A DNA stretch of 64,000 nucleotides from Pseudomonas rhizosphaerae. GTDB lineage: Bacteria; Pseudomonadota; Gammaproteobacteria; Pseudomonadales; Pseudomonadaceae. How positions within the stretch are numbered: position 1 is the stretch's first letter; each line of letters begins with the position of its first letter. The stretch spans positions 2,356,001 through 2,420,000 of the forward strand of contig NZ_CP009533.1 of assembly GCF_000761155.1 (NCBI RefSeq), given 5' to 3'. The position numbers and the translations under genes are program-made. Below are positions 45,845 to 55,994 of the stretch, one piece after another. A model generated the notes under the pieces. The model saw only the letters and a list, made by a program, of their open reading frames with translations, did no database searches and was not told the DNA's origin.

Positions 45845-46699
45845 CGGTATTACCCCGCGACGTGGCGCGACATGGATACGTTTTTTGAACAAGGCAGTCG
45901 CCCGAACATGCACACGACCGGGCACCTCACTCATGAATTGCCAATGGCATAGTCACGAAGAAGTGGTAGGGAAAAGCCCGGTACGAAGAGGCGAGTGAAG
46001 AAAGTTCACTGTCCCGGACGAATGGACAGGAGGATGTCGCAAACTTAAACGCCGTGCAAGTCGTCGCCTACGAAGATAGTTGTTTCGCCATTGAGCTCTG
46101 TTAAAACCATTGAAATACAGCCAATTAGTTTTTTGACGCGCCTGATTTGGCGCGCGGATTCTTGACATATGGACACGACAAAACATTGACTGCCAATAAA
46201 ATCAATGACTTACGTAAAACAGGAGGCAAATGTAAAATTTTTGTCAAAAATCGTGATTCGCTGCATTGACTTACATGCCAAGCCCACCTTAAATTCACTC
46301 CAACGCCCATGAAACCTCGCTCCCGAGACTTTCTGACGGCAACAAGAGCGTCTAGCCCGTTCTGGCGAAAGCGCCGTAAAAGCCTATTAAATAGTGAGTC
46401 CACTGCACTGCACGGACCGGCGGTAGCGTTAGCGTGCAACCGACGATGCTGTTTAACAGGCTCCGCTTTTTAAGTGACGCGCGTTTCAACCGCCAAAGTT
46501 GGGCGGACGGGCAGCGTGAGCCCGGCCAGGCCGGGCACAGATTTATTAGATGCAAGTGTGGTCGAGTACAAATACGGAACATGCAGTGTTATTGCCTCGC
46601 TTGAAATGCGTTTCAATGCGCTCCGCCGCAGCACGTGGAAAACAGCGTTAACCCAAAGGCGGTGCAAACCCCCTCCTCTTTTCAAGCGAAGGCATCCAC
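45845..46699. other. Long AT-rich intergenic region, 855 bp
   Basis: The region lies between the divergent MBOAT operon and the glycosyltransferase gene. Its middle part (about 46020-46300) is clearly richer in A and T than the neighbouring genes. No reading frame in it has family features. Visible items are an inverted repeat CTGTCC/GGACAG (46009-46029), an inverted repeat TTGAAA/TTTCAA (46601-46616) and an AGGAGG box followed by ATG-TAA at 46221-46235. It probably holds a complex, perhaps silenced, regulatory region. Confidence 0.55.
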
Positions 46700-47782
46700 A
46701 TGGTCGATACACGTCAACAACATTCGACAATCCTGATTGACGGCTACTCCTACCTCGAGGTGTTCTCGGGGGAGGAAAAGCGCCCTAAAGAAGGAACGAC
46801 CATCGTCACGGTGACCTATGGCGATCGCCTGGGCTATCTGGAGCAACTGGTTGCCGATGCCTTGAGCTTCGCTGAAATCGATGAGGTGTTGATCGTCAGC
46901 AATGCTGCAACCGCCCCTGTGGATGAATTGGCCGAGCGCTGGCCTGGCCGCGTGCGGGTGATCCAGCTGGCGGAAAACAGCGGTTCGGCCAATGGTTATG
47001 CAGTGGGCATAGAAGCCGCGCTGGCCAATGGTGCCGAGTACATCTGGATGATGGACGACGACAACACCCCGACGCCGGCTGCCGTGCAGTTGCTGCACGC
47101 TGAACTCAAGCGCTTGGAAGGCGTGCACGGCAGCAACCAGGTGGCGGTACTGGGTTTCCGCCCGGGCCAGCAGGAAGACATCGCCCAGGGCGTGCCCCTG
47201 CGTTTCGCCACGCAGCGGCCTTCGAGCTACTTCGGTTTCCATGTAGCGCAGATCCCCTACAAGCTGTGGCGTCGTCGCCCCTGGGGCAAGCGCGGCAGCA
47301 AACCGGCCGCCATGCTCAGCCTGCCGTTTGCGCCCTACGGCGGCATGCTCGGCCACCGCAGCCTGTACGAAAGCATCGGCGTGCCGCGTCGCGAGCTGGT
47401 GCTGTATGTAGACGACACCGAGTACACCCGGCGCATTACCGCCAACGGTGGTCACCTCTACCTACTGACCGACGCGGTGATCGACGAGCTGGAAGATTCC
47501 TGGAACAACAAGGCCAACACTCGCAACATCTACGAGTCGTTCCTGCTGGGCAATTCGGACTTTCGCGCCTACTACTCGGCGCGCAACCAGGCCTGGTTCG
47601 ACAAGCATGTATGGCTGGCCTCGCCGTTGATGTACCGCCTCAACCGCAAGATCTTCAATTCACTACTGACTTATTTCGCTCGCCGTCGCAATGCCCAGGA
47701 TCGCTTGGCGCTGCTGCAGCGAGCCATTCACGACGGCGAGAACTCGAAGCTGGGCATGAGTTCGACGTTCCCGCTGCGCTGA
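46700..47782 (+). CDS. Family 2 glycosyltransferase
   Basis: The 360-residue protein is a GT-A fold enzyme. It has a nucleotide-binding N-terminal part (T-I-V-T-V-T-Y-G-D near residue 34), the metal-binding D-D-D of W-M-M-D-D-D-N near 117, and an acceptor-side acidic Y-V-D-D-T-E-Y near residue 236. There is no membrane helix, so it acts at the cytoplasmic face, adding a sugar to a lipid-linked or nascent glycan. It is similar in type to rhamnosyl- and galactofuranosyl-transferases. It faces away from the acyltransferase operon across the long AT-rich region; a shared glycan is a possibility. Confidence 0.83.
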   Translation: MVDTRQQHSTILIDGYSYLEVFSGEEKRPKEGTTIVTVTYGDRLGYLEQLVADALSFAEIDEVLIVSNAATAPVDELAERWPGRVRVIQLAENSGSANGYAVGIEAALANGAEYIWMMDDDNTPTPAAVQLLHAELKRLEGVHGSNQVAVLGFRPGQQEDIAQGVPLRFATQRPSSYFGFHVAQIPYKLWRRRPWGKRGSKPAAMLSLPFAPYGGMLGHRSLYESIGVPRRELVLYVDDTEYTRRITANGGHLYLLTDAVIDELEDSWNNKANTRNIYESFLLGNSDFRAYYSARNQAWFDKHVWLASPLMYRLNRKIFNSLLTYFARRRNAQDRLALLQRAIHDGENSKLGMSSTFPLR

Positions 47783-47913
47783 TGATGCTCTACCCCGATT
47801 TTGCTGTGCCCTGATGGACCTGCACAACCCAGGCGCCGTCCCTGACCAAGGATCGCGGACGGCCTGCTGTGCCTAGCTGTTTCCTGCAGTTCAACTTTTC
47901 GAGAGTGCGCCCC

Positions 47914-49152
47914 ATGGACAAGACAACTGTTACCCGGATTGGTGTGAGCGGCACCGGCATGATTGCACGCGCGCTGGTATTGCTTCTGGCCAAGCATTAC
48001 AAGGACGTACAGGTGACGCGGGTACTGACCCGTCGCCCGGTGCGGGAGTTGGCGAATTTTCCGTTGGACGGCGTCCTGACCAACTCGCTCGATGACTTGA
48101 TCGACCACAGCGACCTGGTAATCGAGTGCAGCGGCGACGTGTGTCACGGTACCGTGGTGATCGAGCGTGCCTTCAGCGCCGGTCTGCGCGTGATCACCGT
48201 CAACGCCGAACTGCAGGTGACCACCGGTTCGTACCTGGCAGGCCAGGGCTTCCTCACCGAAGCCGAAGGCGATCAGCCAGGCTCCCTGGCCGCGCTGCGT
48301 GAAGAAGCCATCATGATGGGCTTCGAGCCGCTGGTGTACGGCAACATGAAGGGTTACCTGAACCATAACCCTACCCACGAGGACATGGCCTACTGGTCGT
48401 CCCGTCAGGGTATCAGCATCGAGCAGACCACCTCTTTCACCGACGGCACCAAGGTGCAGATCGAACAGGCTCTGGTCGCCAACGGTTTCGGCGCGACCAT
48501 CACCCGCCAAGGTATGGAAGGCTTGCCGTCGACCAACCTGGACGAAAGCGCAGCCATATTGGGCGCCCTCGCCGACGGCCTCGGCCAGTCGATCGTCGAC
48601 TACGTGATCCCCAGTGGCTATGCCGCCGGCGGCGTGTTCCTGGTCGGTCGCCACGACCGCGTGCAGAGCCAGGCCCTGCAGTACCTGAAACTGGGCGCTG
48701 GTCCCTACTACGCACTGCTGCGCCCTTTCCACCTGTGTTCGCTGGAAGTGGGCAAGACTCTGCGTCGCGTGCTCAACGGTGGCGGCATCCTGCTGAACAA
48801 CTCGACCAACCCCACCGTGGGCGTGGCGGCCATCGCCAAGCATGCGATGCCGGCAGGCGAGCGGATCAGCCGTGGTATCGGCGGCTTCCAGCTGCGCGGC
48901 GAGAGTGTGATCATCGACCGTCACGAGGACCACGTTCCGATCGGTCTGATGAGCCATGCCATCATGAAGCGCGCCGTGGAACCGGGCCAGATGATCACCT
49001 TCGACGACGTCGACCTGCAACCTAGCCGCGCGCTGGACATCGTCCTGCAGCAACGCAAGGGTACCCGCATCCTGGTCGACGACCTGTCCCTGGTGACCGG
49101 CCGCTCCGCTGCACAGCCGTTGTTCACGGGTGTGGAAGCCGTTCTGGCCTGA
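47914..49152 (+). CDS. NAD(P)-dependent oxidoreductase with homoserine-dehydrogenase-like and SAF domains
   Basis: The 412-residue protein has an N-terminal Rossmann domain (I-G-V-S-G-T-G-M near residue 8), a middle domain with Y-G-N-M-K-G-Y near 143, and a C-terminal SAF-type domain (about 330-405: I-M-K-R-A-V-E-P-G-Q then D-V). SAF domains occur in sialic-acid synthases and similar enzymes. ATG 47914 is preferred over 47869. It lies 131 bases after the glycosyltransferase and ends at a strong terminator, so the two may form a unit that makes or attaches an unusual sugar acid. The reaction is not known. Confidence 0.75.
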   Translation: MDKTTVTRIGVSGTGMIARALVLLLAKHYKDVQVTRVLTRRPVRELANFPLDGVLTNSLDDLIDHSDLVIECSGDVCHGTVVIERAFSAGLRVITVNAELQVTTGSYLAGQGFLTEAEGDQPGSLAALREEAIMMGFEPLVYGNMKGYLNHNPTHEDMAYWSSRQGISIEQTTSFTDGTKVQIEQALVANGFGATITRQGMEGLPSTNLDESAAILGALADGLGQSIVDYVIPSGYAAGGVFLVGRHDRVQSQALQYLKLGAGPYYALLRPFHLCSLEVGKTLRRVLNGGGILLNNSTNPTVGVAAIAKHAMPAGERISRGIGGFQLRGESVIIDRHEDHVPIGLMSHAIMKRAVEPGQMITFDDVDLQPSRALDIVLQQRKGTRILVDDLSLVTGRSAAQPLFTGVEAVLA

Positions 49153-49175
49153 CGCCCTGCCCGCTGCACCACAAG

Positions 49176-49196
49176 AACCCGCCTCGGCGGGTTTTT
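49176..49196 (+). terminator. Rho-independent terminator
   Basis: AACCCGCC and GGCGGGTT form a perfect 8-base stem with a very short loop, followed by a T run. It ends the glycosyltransferase/SAF transcript before the bkd operon. Confidence 0.88.
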
Positions 49197-49220
49197 GCGT
49201 TTTCAGGGCTCGCCGAATAG

Positions 49221-49310
49221 ATGTCCAAACAGTGCATGAATACCGGTCAAATCCGAGCGGGAGCGCATGATTCATGCAAAACCGCGATTGCCGTAGCCCG
49301 TTTTGGACAT
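49221..49310. promoter_or_regulatory. Inverted repeats upstream of bkdA1
   Basis: ATGTCCAAA (49221-49229) is repeated inverted as TTTGGACAT (49302-49310), and GCATGA-T-TCATGC (49265-49277) lies between them. In P. putida the bkd promoter is bound over a wide region by the Lrp-like BkdR, so these may be part of such a site; bkdR itself is not next to the operon here. Confidence 0.4.
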
Positions 49311-49380
49311 GATTTCGCCGTCGGCGCGCCGTAGCATAAGTTCCGAGCGGCCCGTCATGGCCGACTAGACTCAACCCTAG

Positions 49381-50652
<1,272 letters not shown>

Positions 50653-50656
50653 TGCC

Positions 50657-51712
50657 ATGAACATGCCTACAGAAACATTGGTCGAGAACCAGAACAGCAC
50701 GGCCATCATGAGCATGGTGCAGGCCATCCGGTCAGCCATGGACGTCATGCTCGAACGCGACCCGAAGGTGGTCGCCTTCGGCCAGGACATTGGCTACTTC
50801 GGCGGGGTGTTCCGCTGCACCGAAGGGCTGCAAGCCAAGTACGGCCGCTCGCGGGTGTTCGATACGCCCATTTCCGAAAGCGGCATCGTCGGCATCGCCG
50901 TCGGCATGGGTGCCTACGGCTTGCGCCCGGTGGCGGAAATCCAGTTCGCCGACTACGTCTACCCGGCCTATGACCAACTGGCATCGGAAGCCGCCCGACT
51001 GCGCTTTCGCTCGGCCGGACAGTTCAGCGCACCGATGACCGTACGCATGCCCTGCGGTGGCGGGATCTACGGTGGACAGACACACAGCCAGAGCCCCGAG
51101 GCCATCTTCACCCAGGTCTGCGGCCTGCGCACGGTGATGCCGTCCAACCCCTACGACGCCAAGGGCCTGTTGATCGCCGCCATCGAAAACGATGATCCCG
51201 TGATATTCCTGGAGCCCAAGCGCCTTTACAACGGCCCCTTCGACGGTCATCACGACCGGCCGGTGACGCCGTGGTCCAAGCATGCGGCCAGCGCCGTGCC
51301 CGAGGGCTACTACACCGTACCGCTGGACAGCGCCGCCATCGTGCGGCCAGGCAGTGACGTTACCGTGCTCACCTACGGCACCACCGTCTACGTGGCGGTC
51401 ACCGCCGCCGAGGAAACCGGGATCGATGCCGAGGTGATCGACCTGCGCAGCCTGTGGCCGCTGGACCTGGACACCATCGTCGAATCGGTGAAGAAGACCG
51501 GGCGCTGTGTGGTGGTCCATGAAGCGACGCGCACCTGTGGCTTCGGCGCCGAATTGGTGGCGCTGGTGCAGGAGCACTGTTTCCACCATCTGGAGGCGCC
51601 CATCGAGCGCGTCACCGGCTGGGATACACCCTACCCGCATGCCCAGGAATGGGCGTACTTCCCTGGCCCGACGCGTGTCGGCGCTGCCTTGCACCGTGTG
51701 ATGGAGGTCTGA
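50657..51712 (+). CDS. bkdA2: Branched-chain 2-oxoacid dehydrogenase E1 beta subunit
   Basis: The 351-residue protein matches P. putida BkdA2 (G-Q-D-I-G-Y-F-G-G-V-F-R near residue 37; H-S-Q-S-P-E near 142). ATG 50657 has a GGGAG box; an in-frame extension to 50516 is a shadow of bkdA1. It forms the E1 heterotetramer with BkdA1. Confidence 0.96.
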   Translation: MNMPTETLVENQNSTAIMSMVQAIRSAMDVMLERDPKVVAFGQDIGYFGGVFRCTEGLQAKYGRSRVFDTPISESGIVGIAVGMGAYGLRPVAEIQFADYVYPAYDQLASEAARLRFRSAGQFSAPMTVRMPCGGGIYGGQTHSQSPEAIFTQVCGLRTVMPSNPYDAKGLLIAAIENDDPVIFLEPKRLYNGPFDGHHDRPVTPWSKHAASAVPEGYYTVPLDSAAIVRPGSDVTVLTYGTTVYVAVTAAEETGIDAEVIDLRSLWPLDLDTIVESVKKTGRCVVVHEATRTCGFGAELVALVQEHCFHHLEAPIERVTGWDTPYPHAQEWAYFPGPTRVGAALHRVMEV

Positions 51713-52978
51713 ATGGGCACGCATGTGATTCGTATGCCGGACATCGGCGAAGGCATTGCGCAGGTGGAGCTGGTGGAGTGGTTCGTCAAGGTCGGTGATG
51801 TCGTCAGTGAAGACCAGGTCCTGGCCGATGTGATGACCGACAAAGCCACGGTTGAGATTCCAAGCGCCGTGGCCGGCACTGTGGTCGCCCTGGGCGGCAT
51901 GCCGGGTGAGGTGATGGCGGTGGGTGCGGAGCTGATCCGCATCGAAGTGCAAGGCACCGGCAATCATCATGCTGCCGAAACGCCGGTGACGGTGGACGAC
52001 GTCGACGACGTCGACGACGTTGCGAGCGTGCCCTCGGCGCCTTCGGTCAACGCCCCAGCGAAATCCGCACCGGTGGCGACAGCCGCGGTGCACGCGTCGA
52101 CGAGTGACGCCGGCACGCGCCCATTGGCCTCGCCGGCCGTGCGCCAACGGGCACGGGACGAAGGCATCGACCTGGCCGCGCTGCGTGGCACCGGCCCGAG
52201 CGGGCGCATCCGTCATGCCGACCTGGACGCTTTCCTCAGCGGCAGCCGCACGCCACAGGCGGCGACCATGGGCACGCCGCGTATCGACGAGGAACGCATC
52301 CCGGTCATCGGCCTGCGTCGCAAGATTGCCCAACGCATGCAGGAAGCCACGCGGCAGGTCGCCCATTTCAGCTATGTGGAAGAAATCGACGTCACTGCCC
52401 TGCTGTCGCTGCGCGCTGACCTCAATGCCCAGTTCGGCGAGAGCCGAGGCAAACTTACGCTGCTGCCCTTGCTGATCCGTGCGCTGGTGGTGGCGCTGCG
52501 CGAGTTCCCGCAGATCAACGCTCACTACGACGATCAACAGCAGGTGGTGACTCGCTACGGTGCCGTGCACATGGGGGTTGCGACCCAGAGCGACAACGGC
52601 TTGATGGTGCCAGTGCTGCGCCATGCCGAAGCGGCTGACCTGTGGTTCACGGCAGGTGAGATCAACCGCCTGGCGCACGCTGCACGCACCGGCAAGGCGG
52701 CGCGCAACGAGCTGTCGGGTTCGACCATCACCTTGACCAGCCTGGGCGCGCTGGGCGGCATCGCCTCCACGCCAGTGATCAACCGCCCCGAGGTCGCCAT
52801 CGTTGGCGTCAACCGCGTGGTCGAACGGCCGATGGTGGTCAACGGGCAGATCGTGATTCGACAGATGATGAACCTCTCCAGCTCGTTCGATCACCGCGTG
52901 GTCGACGGCATGGACGCGGCGCGCTTCATCCAGGCGGTCAAGCGCCTGCTGGAGCAACCGGCGATGCTTTTCGTCTGA
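51713..52978 (+). CDS. bkdB: Branched-chain 2-oxoacid dehydrogenase E2 (dihydrolipoyl acyltransferase)
   Basis: The 421-residue protein has one lipoyl domain (lipoylated Lys in M-T-D-K-A-T near residue 43), a peripheral-subunit binding domain (about 135-170) and a catalytic domain with D-H-R-V-V-D-G near 393. It starts right after the bkdA2 stop. The first linker holds three tandem nine-base units (51992-52018) that encode V-D-D three times. The usual next gene, lpdV (E3), is missing; an aldo/keto reductase follows. Confidence 0.96.
   Translation: MGTHVIRMPDIGEGIAQVELVEWFVKVGDVVSEDQVLADVMTDKATVEIPSAVAGTVVALGGMPGEVMAVGAELIRIEVQGTGNHHAAETPVTVDDVDDVDDVASVPSAPSVNAPAKSAPVATAAVHASTSDAGTRPLASPAVRQRARDEGIDLAALRGTGPSGRIRHADLDAFLSGSRTPQAATMGTPRIDEERIPVIGLRRKIAQRMQEATRQVAHFSYVEEIDVTALLSLRADLNAQFGESRGKLTLLPLLIRALVVALREFPQINAHYDDQQQVVTRYGAVHMGVATQSDNGLMVPVLRHAEAADLWFTAGEINRLAHAARTGKAARNELSGSTITLTSLGALGGIASTPVINRPEVAIVGVNRVVERPMVVNGQIVIRQMMNLSSSFDHRVVDGMDAARFIQAVKRLLEQPAMLFV
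51992..52018 (+). repeat. Nine-base tandem repeat in bkdB linker
   Basis: Three units of G-T-(G/C)-GACGAC in a row encode (Val-Asp-Asp)3 in the flexible linker after the lipoyl domain. Copy number could vary by slippage without breaking the frame. Confidence 0.8.
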
Positions 52979-53053
52979 CTGCGCTGGTCTGAACTATGCC
53001 TGGCGGCGGTGGGTCGACATCCCTATCGCCTCATTGCCACCAGGAGCTACCCC

Positions 53054-53890
53054 ATGCCACACGCGCCATTGATCACCCTCAACGACGGCATCCAGATCCC
53101 GCAACTGGGTCTGGGCGTCTGGCAGCTCGACGACGACCAGGCCTATGCTTCCAGCGTCGCCGCACTCAAGGCCGGCTACCGCCACATCGACACCGCCATG
53201 ATCTACGGCAACGAAGCCGGCGTGGGCCGCGCCGTGGCCGAAAGCGAGCTGGCACGCGACGAAATCTTCATCACCACCAAGCTGTGGAACACCGACCAGG
53301 GCTATGACAGCACCCTGCGCGCGTTCGACGCGAGCATGGCCAAATTGGGCCTTGAGCAGCTCGACCTGTACCTGATCCACTGGGCACTGCCCAAGAAAAA
53401 CGCCTACCGTGAGACCTGGAAGGCCTTCGTGCGTTTGCAGGAAGAAGGCCGCGTGCGTTCCATCGGCGTGTCCAACTTCCATGCCGATCACCTACAGCAC
53501 ATCATCGACGAAACCGGTGTTACGCCGTCGGTGAACCAGATCGAACTGCACCCCGATTTCGCCCAGGTCGAGCTGGCCAAGTTCTGCAAAGGCCTGAACA
53601 TCGTTACCGAGTCGTGGAGCCCGCTGGGTCAAGGCGGCGCCCTGCTGTCCCAGCCCGTGCTGTCGCAGATCGCCGAAAAGCACGGCAAGAGCGCGGCTCA
53701 GGTCATCCTGCGCTGGCACATCCAGAATCAGCACGTGGTGATTCCGCGTTCGAGCAATCCGGAGCGTATCGCGCAGAATCTCGACGTGTTCGATTTCGTT
53801 CTGGATGACCAGGATCTGCAGGCCATTGCCCATATCCCACAAACCGGCCGCCTGGGGCCCAACCCTGAAACCTTCGACATGGGTGCATGA
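53054..53890 (+). CDS. Aldo/keto reductase (2,5-diketo-gluconate reductase type)
   Basis: The 278-residue AKR has the catalytic tetrad in the usual places: Asp and Tyr in D-T-A-M-I-Y-G-N near residue 43-50, Lys in T-T-K-L-W near 76, and His in L-I-H-W near 109. The cofactor segment I-P-R-S-S-N-P-E-R near residue 236 points to NADPH. This is the DkgA/DkgB group, reducing small aldehydes or keto-sugars. ATG 53054 follows a CAGGAG box. It occupies the place of lpdV but has no functional link to it. Confidence 0.9.
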   Translation: MPHAPLITLNDGIQIPQLGLGVWQLDDDQAYASSVAALKAGYRHIDTAMIYGNEAGVGRAVAESELARDEIFITTKLWNTDQGYDSTLRAFDASMAKLGLEQLDLYLIHWALPKKNAYRETWKAFVRLQEEGRVRSIGVSNFHADHLQHIIDETGVTPSVNQIELHPDFAQVELAKFCKGLNIVTESWSPLGQGGALLSQPVLSQIAEKHGKSAAQVILRWHIQNQHVVIPRSSNPERIAQNLDVFDFVLDDQDLQAIAHIPQTGRLGPNPETFDMGA

Positions 53891-53946
53891 CAGACACACT
53901 TCGCAACACCTGTTAAACTGTAGACCTTCCAAAAAATCGATAGATG

Positions 53947-53979
53947 CACCCCACGGCTCACCTGCCGCGGGGTGTTTTT
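53947..53979 (+). terminator. Rho-independent terminator
   Basis: CACCCCACGGC (53947-53957) pairs with GCCGCGGGGTG (53964-53974) with one mismatch, then five T. It ends the aldo/keto reductase transcript 18 bases before the SulP start. Confidence 0.85.
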
Positions 53980-53996
53980 GTGCTGATAGGTATTGC

Positions 53997-55448
53997 ATGT
54001 CCGTAACCGATATACGCCGTAACGTTCTGGCTGGCCTGACGTCATCTTTCGCGCTGGTGCCCGAGTGCATCGCCTTTGCCCTGGTGGCCCAGGTCAACCC
54101 ATTGATGGGCTTGTATGGCGCGTTCATCATCTGCACCCTCACCGCTTTGCTGGGAGGTCGGCCAGCAATGATTTCCGGCGCGGCCGGCTCGATGGCCGTG
54201 GTCATCATCGCGCTGGTGGTGCAGCACGGTGTGCAATACCTGTTGGCCACCGTGGTGCTCAGTGGCCTGATCATGGCGATCTTCGGCCTGCTGCGTCTCG
54301 GCAAGCTGGTGCGCATGGTGCCGCATCCGGTCATGCTCGGCTTCGTCAACGGCCTGGCGATCGTCATCGCCCTGTCCCAGCTCGAACACTTCAAGACCCA
54401 CGACGGCCAGTGGCTGCCATTGGATGAACTGAGCATCATGGTTGCGCTGGTGCTACTGACCATGGCCGTGGTTTACCTGCTGCCGCGCCTGACCAAGGCG
54501 GTGCCTGGCGCATTGGTGGCGATCATCGGGGTCAGCGTGCTGGTGCAGTGGCTGCACCTGCCCACGCGCACCCTGGCCGACATGGCGGCCATCGCCGGCG
54601 GCTTGCCCAGCTTCGCGTGGCCAAGCGTGCCGCTGGACCTGGCGACGCTGAAAATCATCGCGCCCTATGCGGCGCTGATGGCCATGGTCGGGCTGCTGGA
54701 AACCTTGCTGACTTTCAACCTCACCGACGAGATCACCGAGACCCGTGGTCAGCCCAACCGCGAGTGCGTGGCGCTGGGCGTGGCCAATATCACTTCGGGC
54801 CTGTTCGGTGGCATGGGTGGTTGCGCAATGATCGGGCAGACCGTGATCAACCTGAGCTCCGGTGGCCGTGGACGGCTGTCCGGGGTGGTCAGCGGGGTGA
54901 TGATCCTGCTGTTCATCCTGTTCCTGTCACCGCTGATCGAGCGCATTCCGCTGGCTGCGCTGGCCGGGGTGATGTTCGTGGTGGCCCAGCAGACCTTCGC
55001 CTGGGGCTCGGTGCGGGTACTGGGCAAGGTGCCCGGCAACGATGCCGTGGTGATCGTCGCGGTGACTGTCATCACCGTGTTCACCGACCTGGCCACCGCC
55101 GTGTTCTGCGGCATCCTCATCGCCGCGCTGGCGTTCGCCTGGCAGCATTCGCGCGACATGCGCAGCGATGTCCACGACAGCGACGAGGCACGCGTGTACA
55201 CCCCCCATGGCACGCTGTTCTTCGCCTCGACCACGCATTTCCAGGCGCTGTTCGATCCGCAGAACGATCCTGACCAGGTCTACATCGACTGCCGGTACCT
55301 GCACATGGTCGATCATTCGGCCATCGCCGCCCTGGAAAACCTCGCCGCGCGCTACGGCAAGTTCGGCAAGCAGCTGCAACTTCGCCAATTGTCTGCGCGC
55401 AACCAACGCCTGCTGGAAAAGGCCCACGCGGCCGTCACCATCGCCTGA
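53997..55448 (+). CDS. SulP-family anion transporter
   Basis: The 483-residue protein has about 12 helices with the SulP N-terminal region (G-L-T-S-S-F-A-L-V-P-E near residue 13) and a C-terminal STAS domain (about 385-480, D-C-R-Y-L-H-M-V-D-H-S-A near 434). ATG 53997 is chosen because the first helix begins at once; upstream codons cover the terminator. Family members carry sulfate, bicarbonate or dicarboxylates. No carbonic anhydrase or sulfur gene adjoins, so the ion is not fixed. Confidence 0.9.
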   Translation: MSVTDIRRNVLAGLTSSFALVPECIAFALVAQVNPLMGLYGAFIICTLTALLGGRPAMISGAAGSMAVVIIALVVQHGVQYLLATVVLSGLIMAIFGLLRLGKLVRMVPHPVMLGFVNGLAIVIALSQLEHFKTHDGQWLPLDELSIMVALVLLTMAVVYLLPRLTKAVPGALVAIIGVSVLVQWLHLPTRTLADMAAIAGGLPSFAWPSVPLDLATLKIIAPYAALMAMVGLLETLLTFNLTDEITETRGQPNRECVALGVANITSGLFGGMGGCAMIGQTVINLSSGGRGRLSGVVSGVMILLFILFLSPLIERIPLAALAGVMFVVAQQTFAWGSVRVLGKVPGNDAVVIVAVTVITVFTDLATAVFCGILIAALAFAWQHSRDMRSDVHDSDEARVYTPHGTLFFASTTHFQALFDPQNDPDQVYIDCRYLHMVDHSAIAALENLAARYGKFGKQLQLRQLSARNQRLLEKAHAAVTIA

Positions 55449-55568
55449 GTACACCGCGGGCGCCTCTGTCCGGCTTTCCTACAAGGCCTCACCCTTGAGC
55501 CTTGAGAGTCGCCGAGTGACGATGGTTTCAGTGCCGCCGTTCGCGGCTCGAGACCTGGGAGAGGTGCC

Positions 55569-55655
55569 ATGCGCTTGAAGAATACGGAACGTTCCATTGC
55601 CATGGGTCATCGGCCCGAAGGCTCGACGCGCGAGCGGTCGGATCATGAATCATGA
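55569..55655 (+). CDS. Possible 28-residue leader ORF
   Basis: An ATG at 55569 with a strong GGGAGAGG box opens a 28-codon frame rich in Arg, Glu and Ser that ends at 55655, overlapping the start of the holin-like gene. It may be a leader that couples translation to that gene. No family is recognised, and it may be chance. Confidence 0.3.
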   Translation: MRLKNTERSIAMGHRPEGSTRERSDHES

Positions 55656-55989
55656 GACGCTGGCCGCCGGCGCCGCGGCGGTGTCGGACCTCGCCCTCGG
55701 CGCATCCTGGCTGACGTACGGTGACCTGGTCGGCGCAGTACTGGGTGCCTGCCTGGTAGTGAGCCAGCGGCCGGCGCGCAATAACGGCCGCAAGTTGTGC
55801 AATCTGTTGCTGGCCATCGGTGTGGGCCTGCTTTTTGCGCCAATGGCGGAGGCCCAGTTACCCCAACTTACCCACGGCATTGCCGCCTTTGGATGCGCAT
55901 TGCTGGTGATTCCACTGAGCATGAAGTTGAGAAACTGGGTGGGGCAACTGGACATCGAACAGATCCTGCGCCGCTTCAGGGGCCCCTGA
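55645..55989 (+). CDS. Small membrane protein, putative phage holin-like
   Basis: The 114-residue protein has three hydrophobic segments (about 8-40, 53-72 and 80-98) and a charged C-terminal tail ending in I-L-R-R-F. Size and layout are like holins of Pseudomonas prophages and tailocins, but no decisive motif is seen. Convergent with a CI-like repressor and near an Ogr-like protein, so a phage origin is likely. Confidence 0.5.
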   Translation: MNHETLAAGAAAVSDLALGASWLTYGDLVGAVLGACLVVSQRPARNNGRKLCNLLLAIGVGLLFAPMAEAQLPQLTHGIAAFGCALLVIPLSMKLRNWVGQLDIEQILRRFRGP

Positions 55990-55994
55990 GTCAT

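Noticed and set aside
45953..46582. Several short frames in the AT-rich region
   Set aside because: All lack ribosome sites and recognisable features, and they overlap one another.
50732..52957. Long antisense frame over bkdA2 and bkdB
   Set aside because: Same reason: shadow of well-recognised genes.
55490..55580. tRNA-like stretch after the SulP gene
   Set aside because: No T-arm GTTCGAATC-type sequence and no cloverleaf could be drawn.
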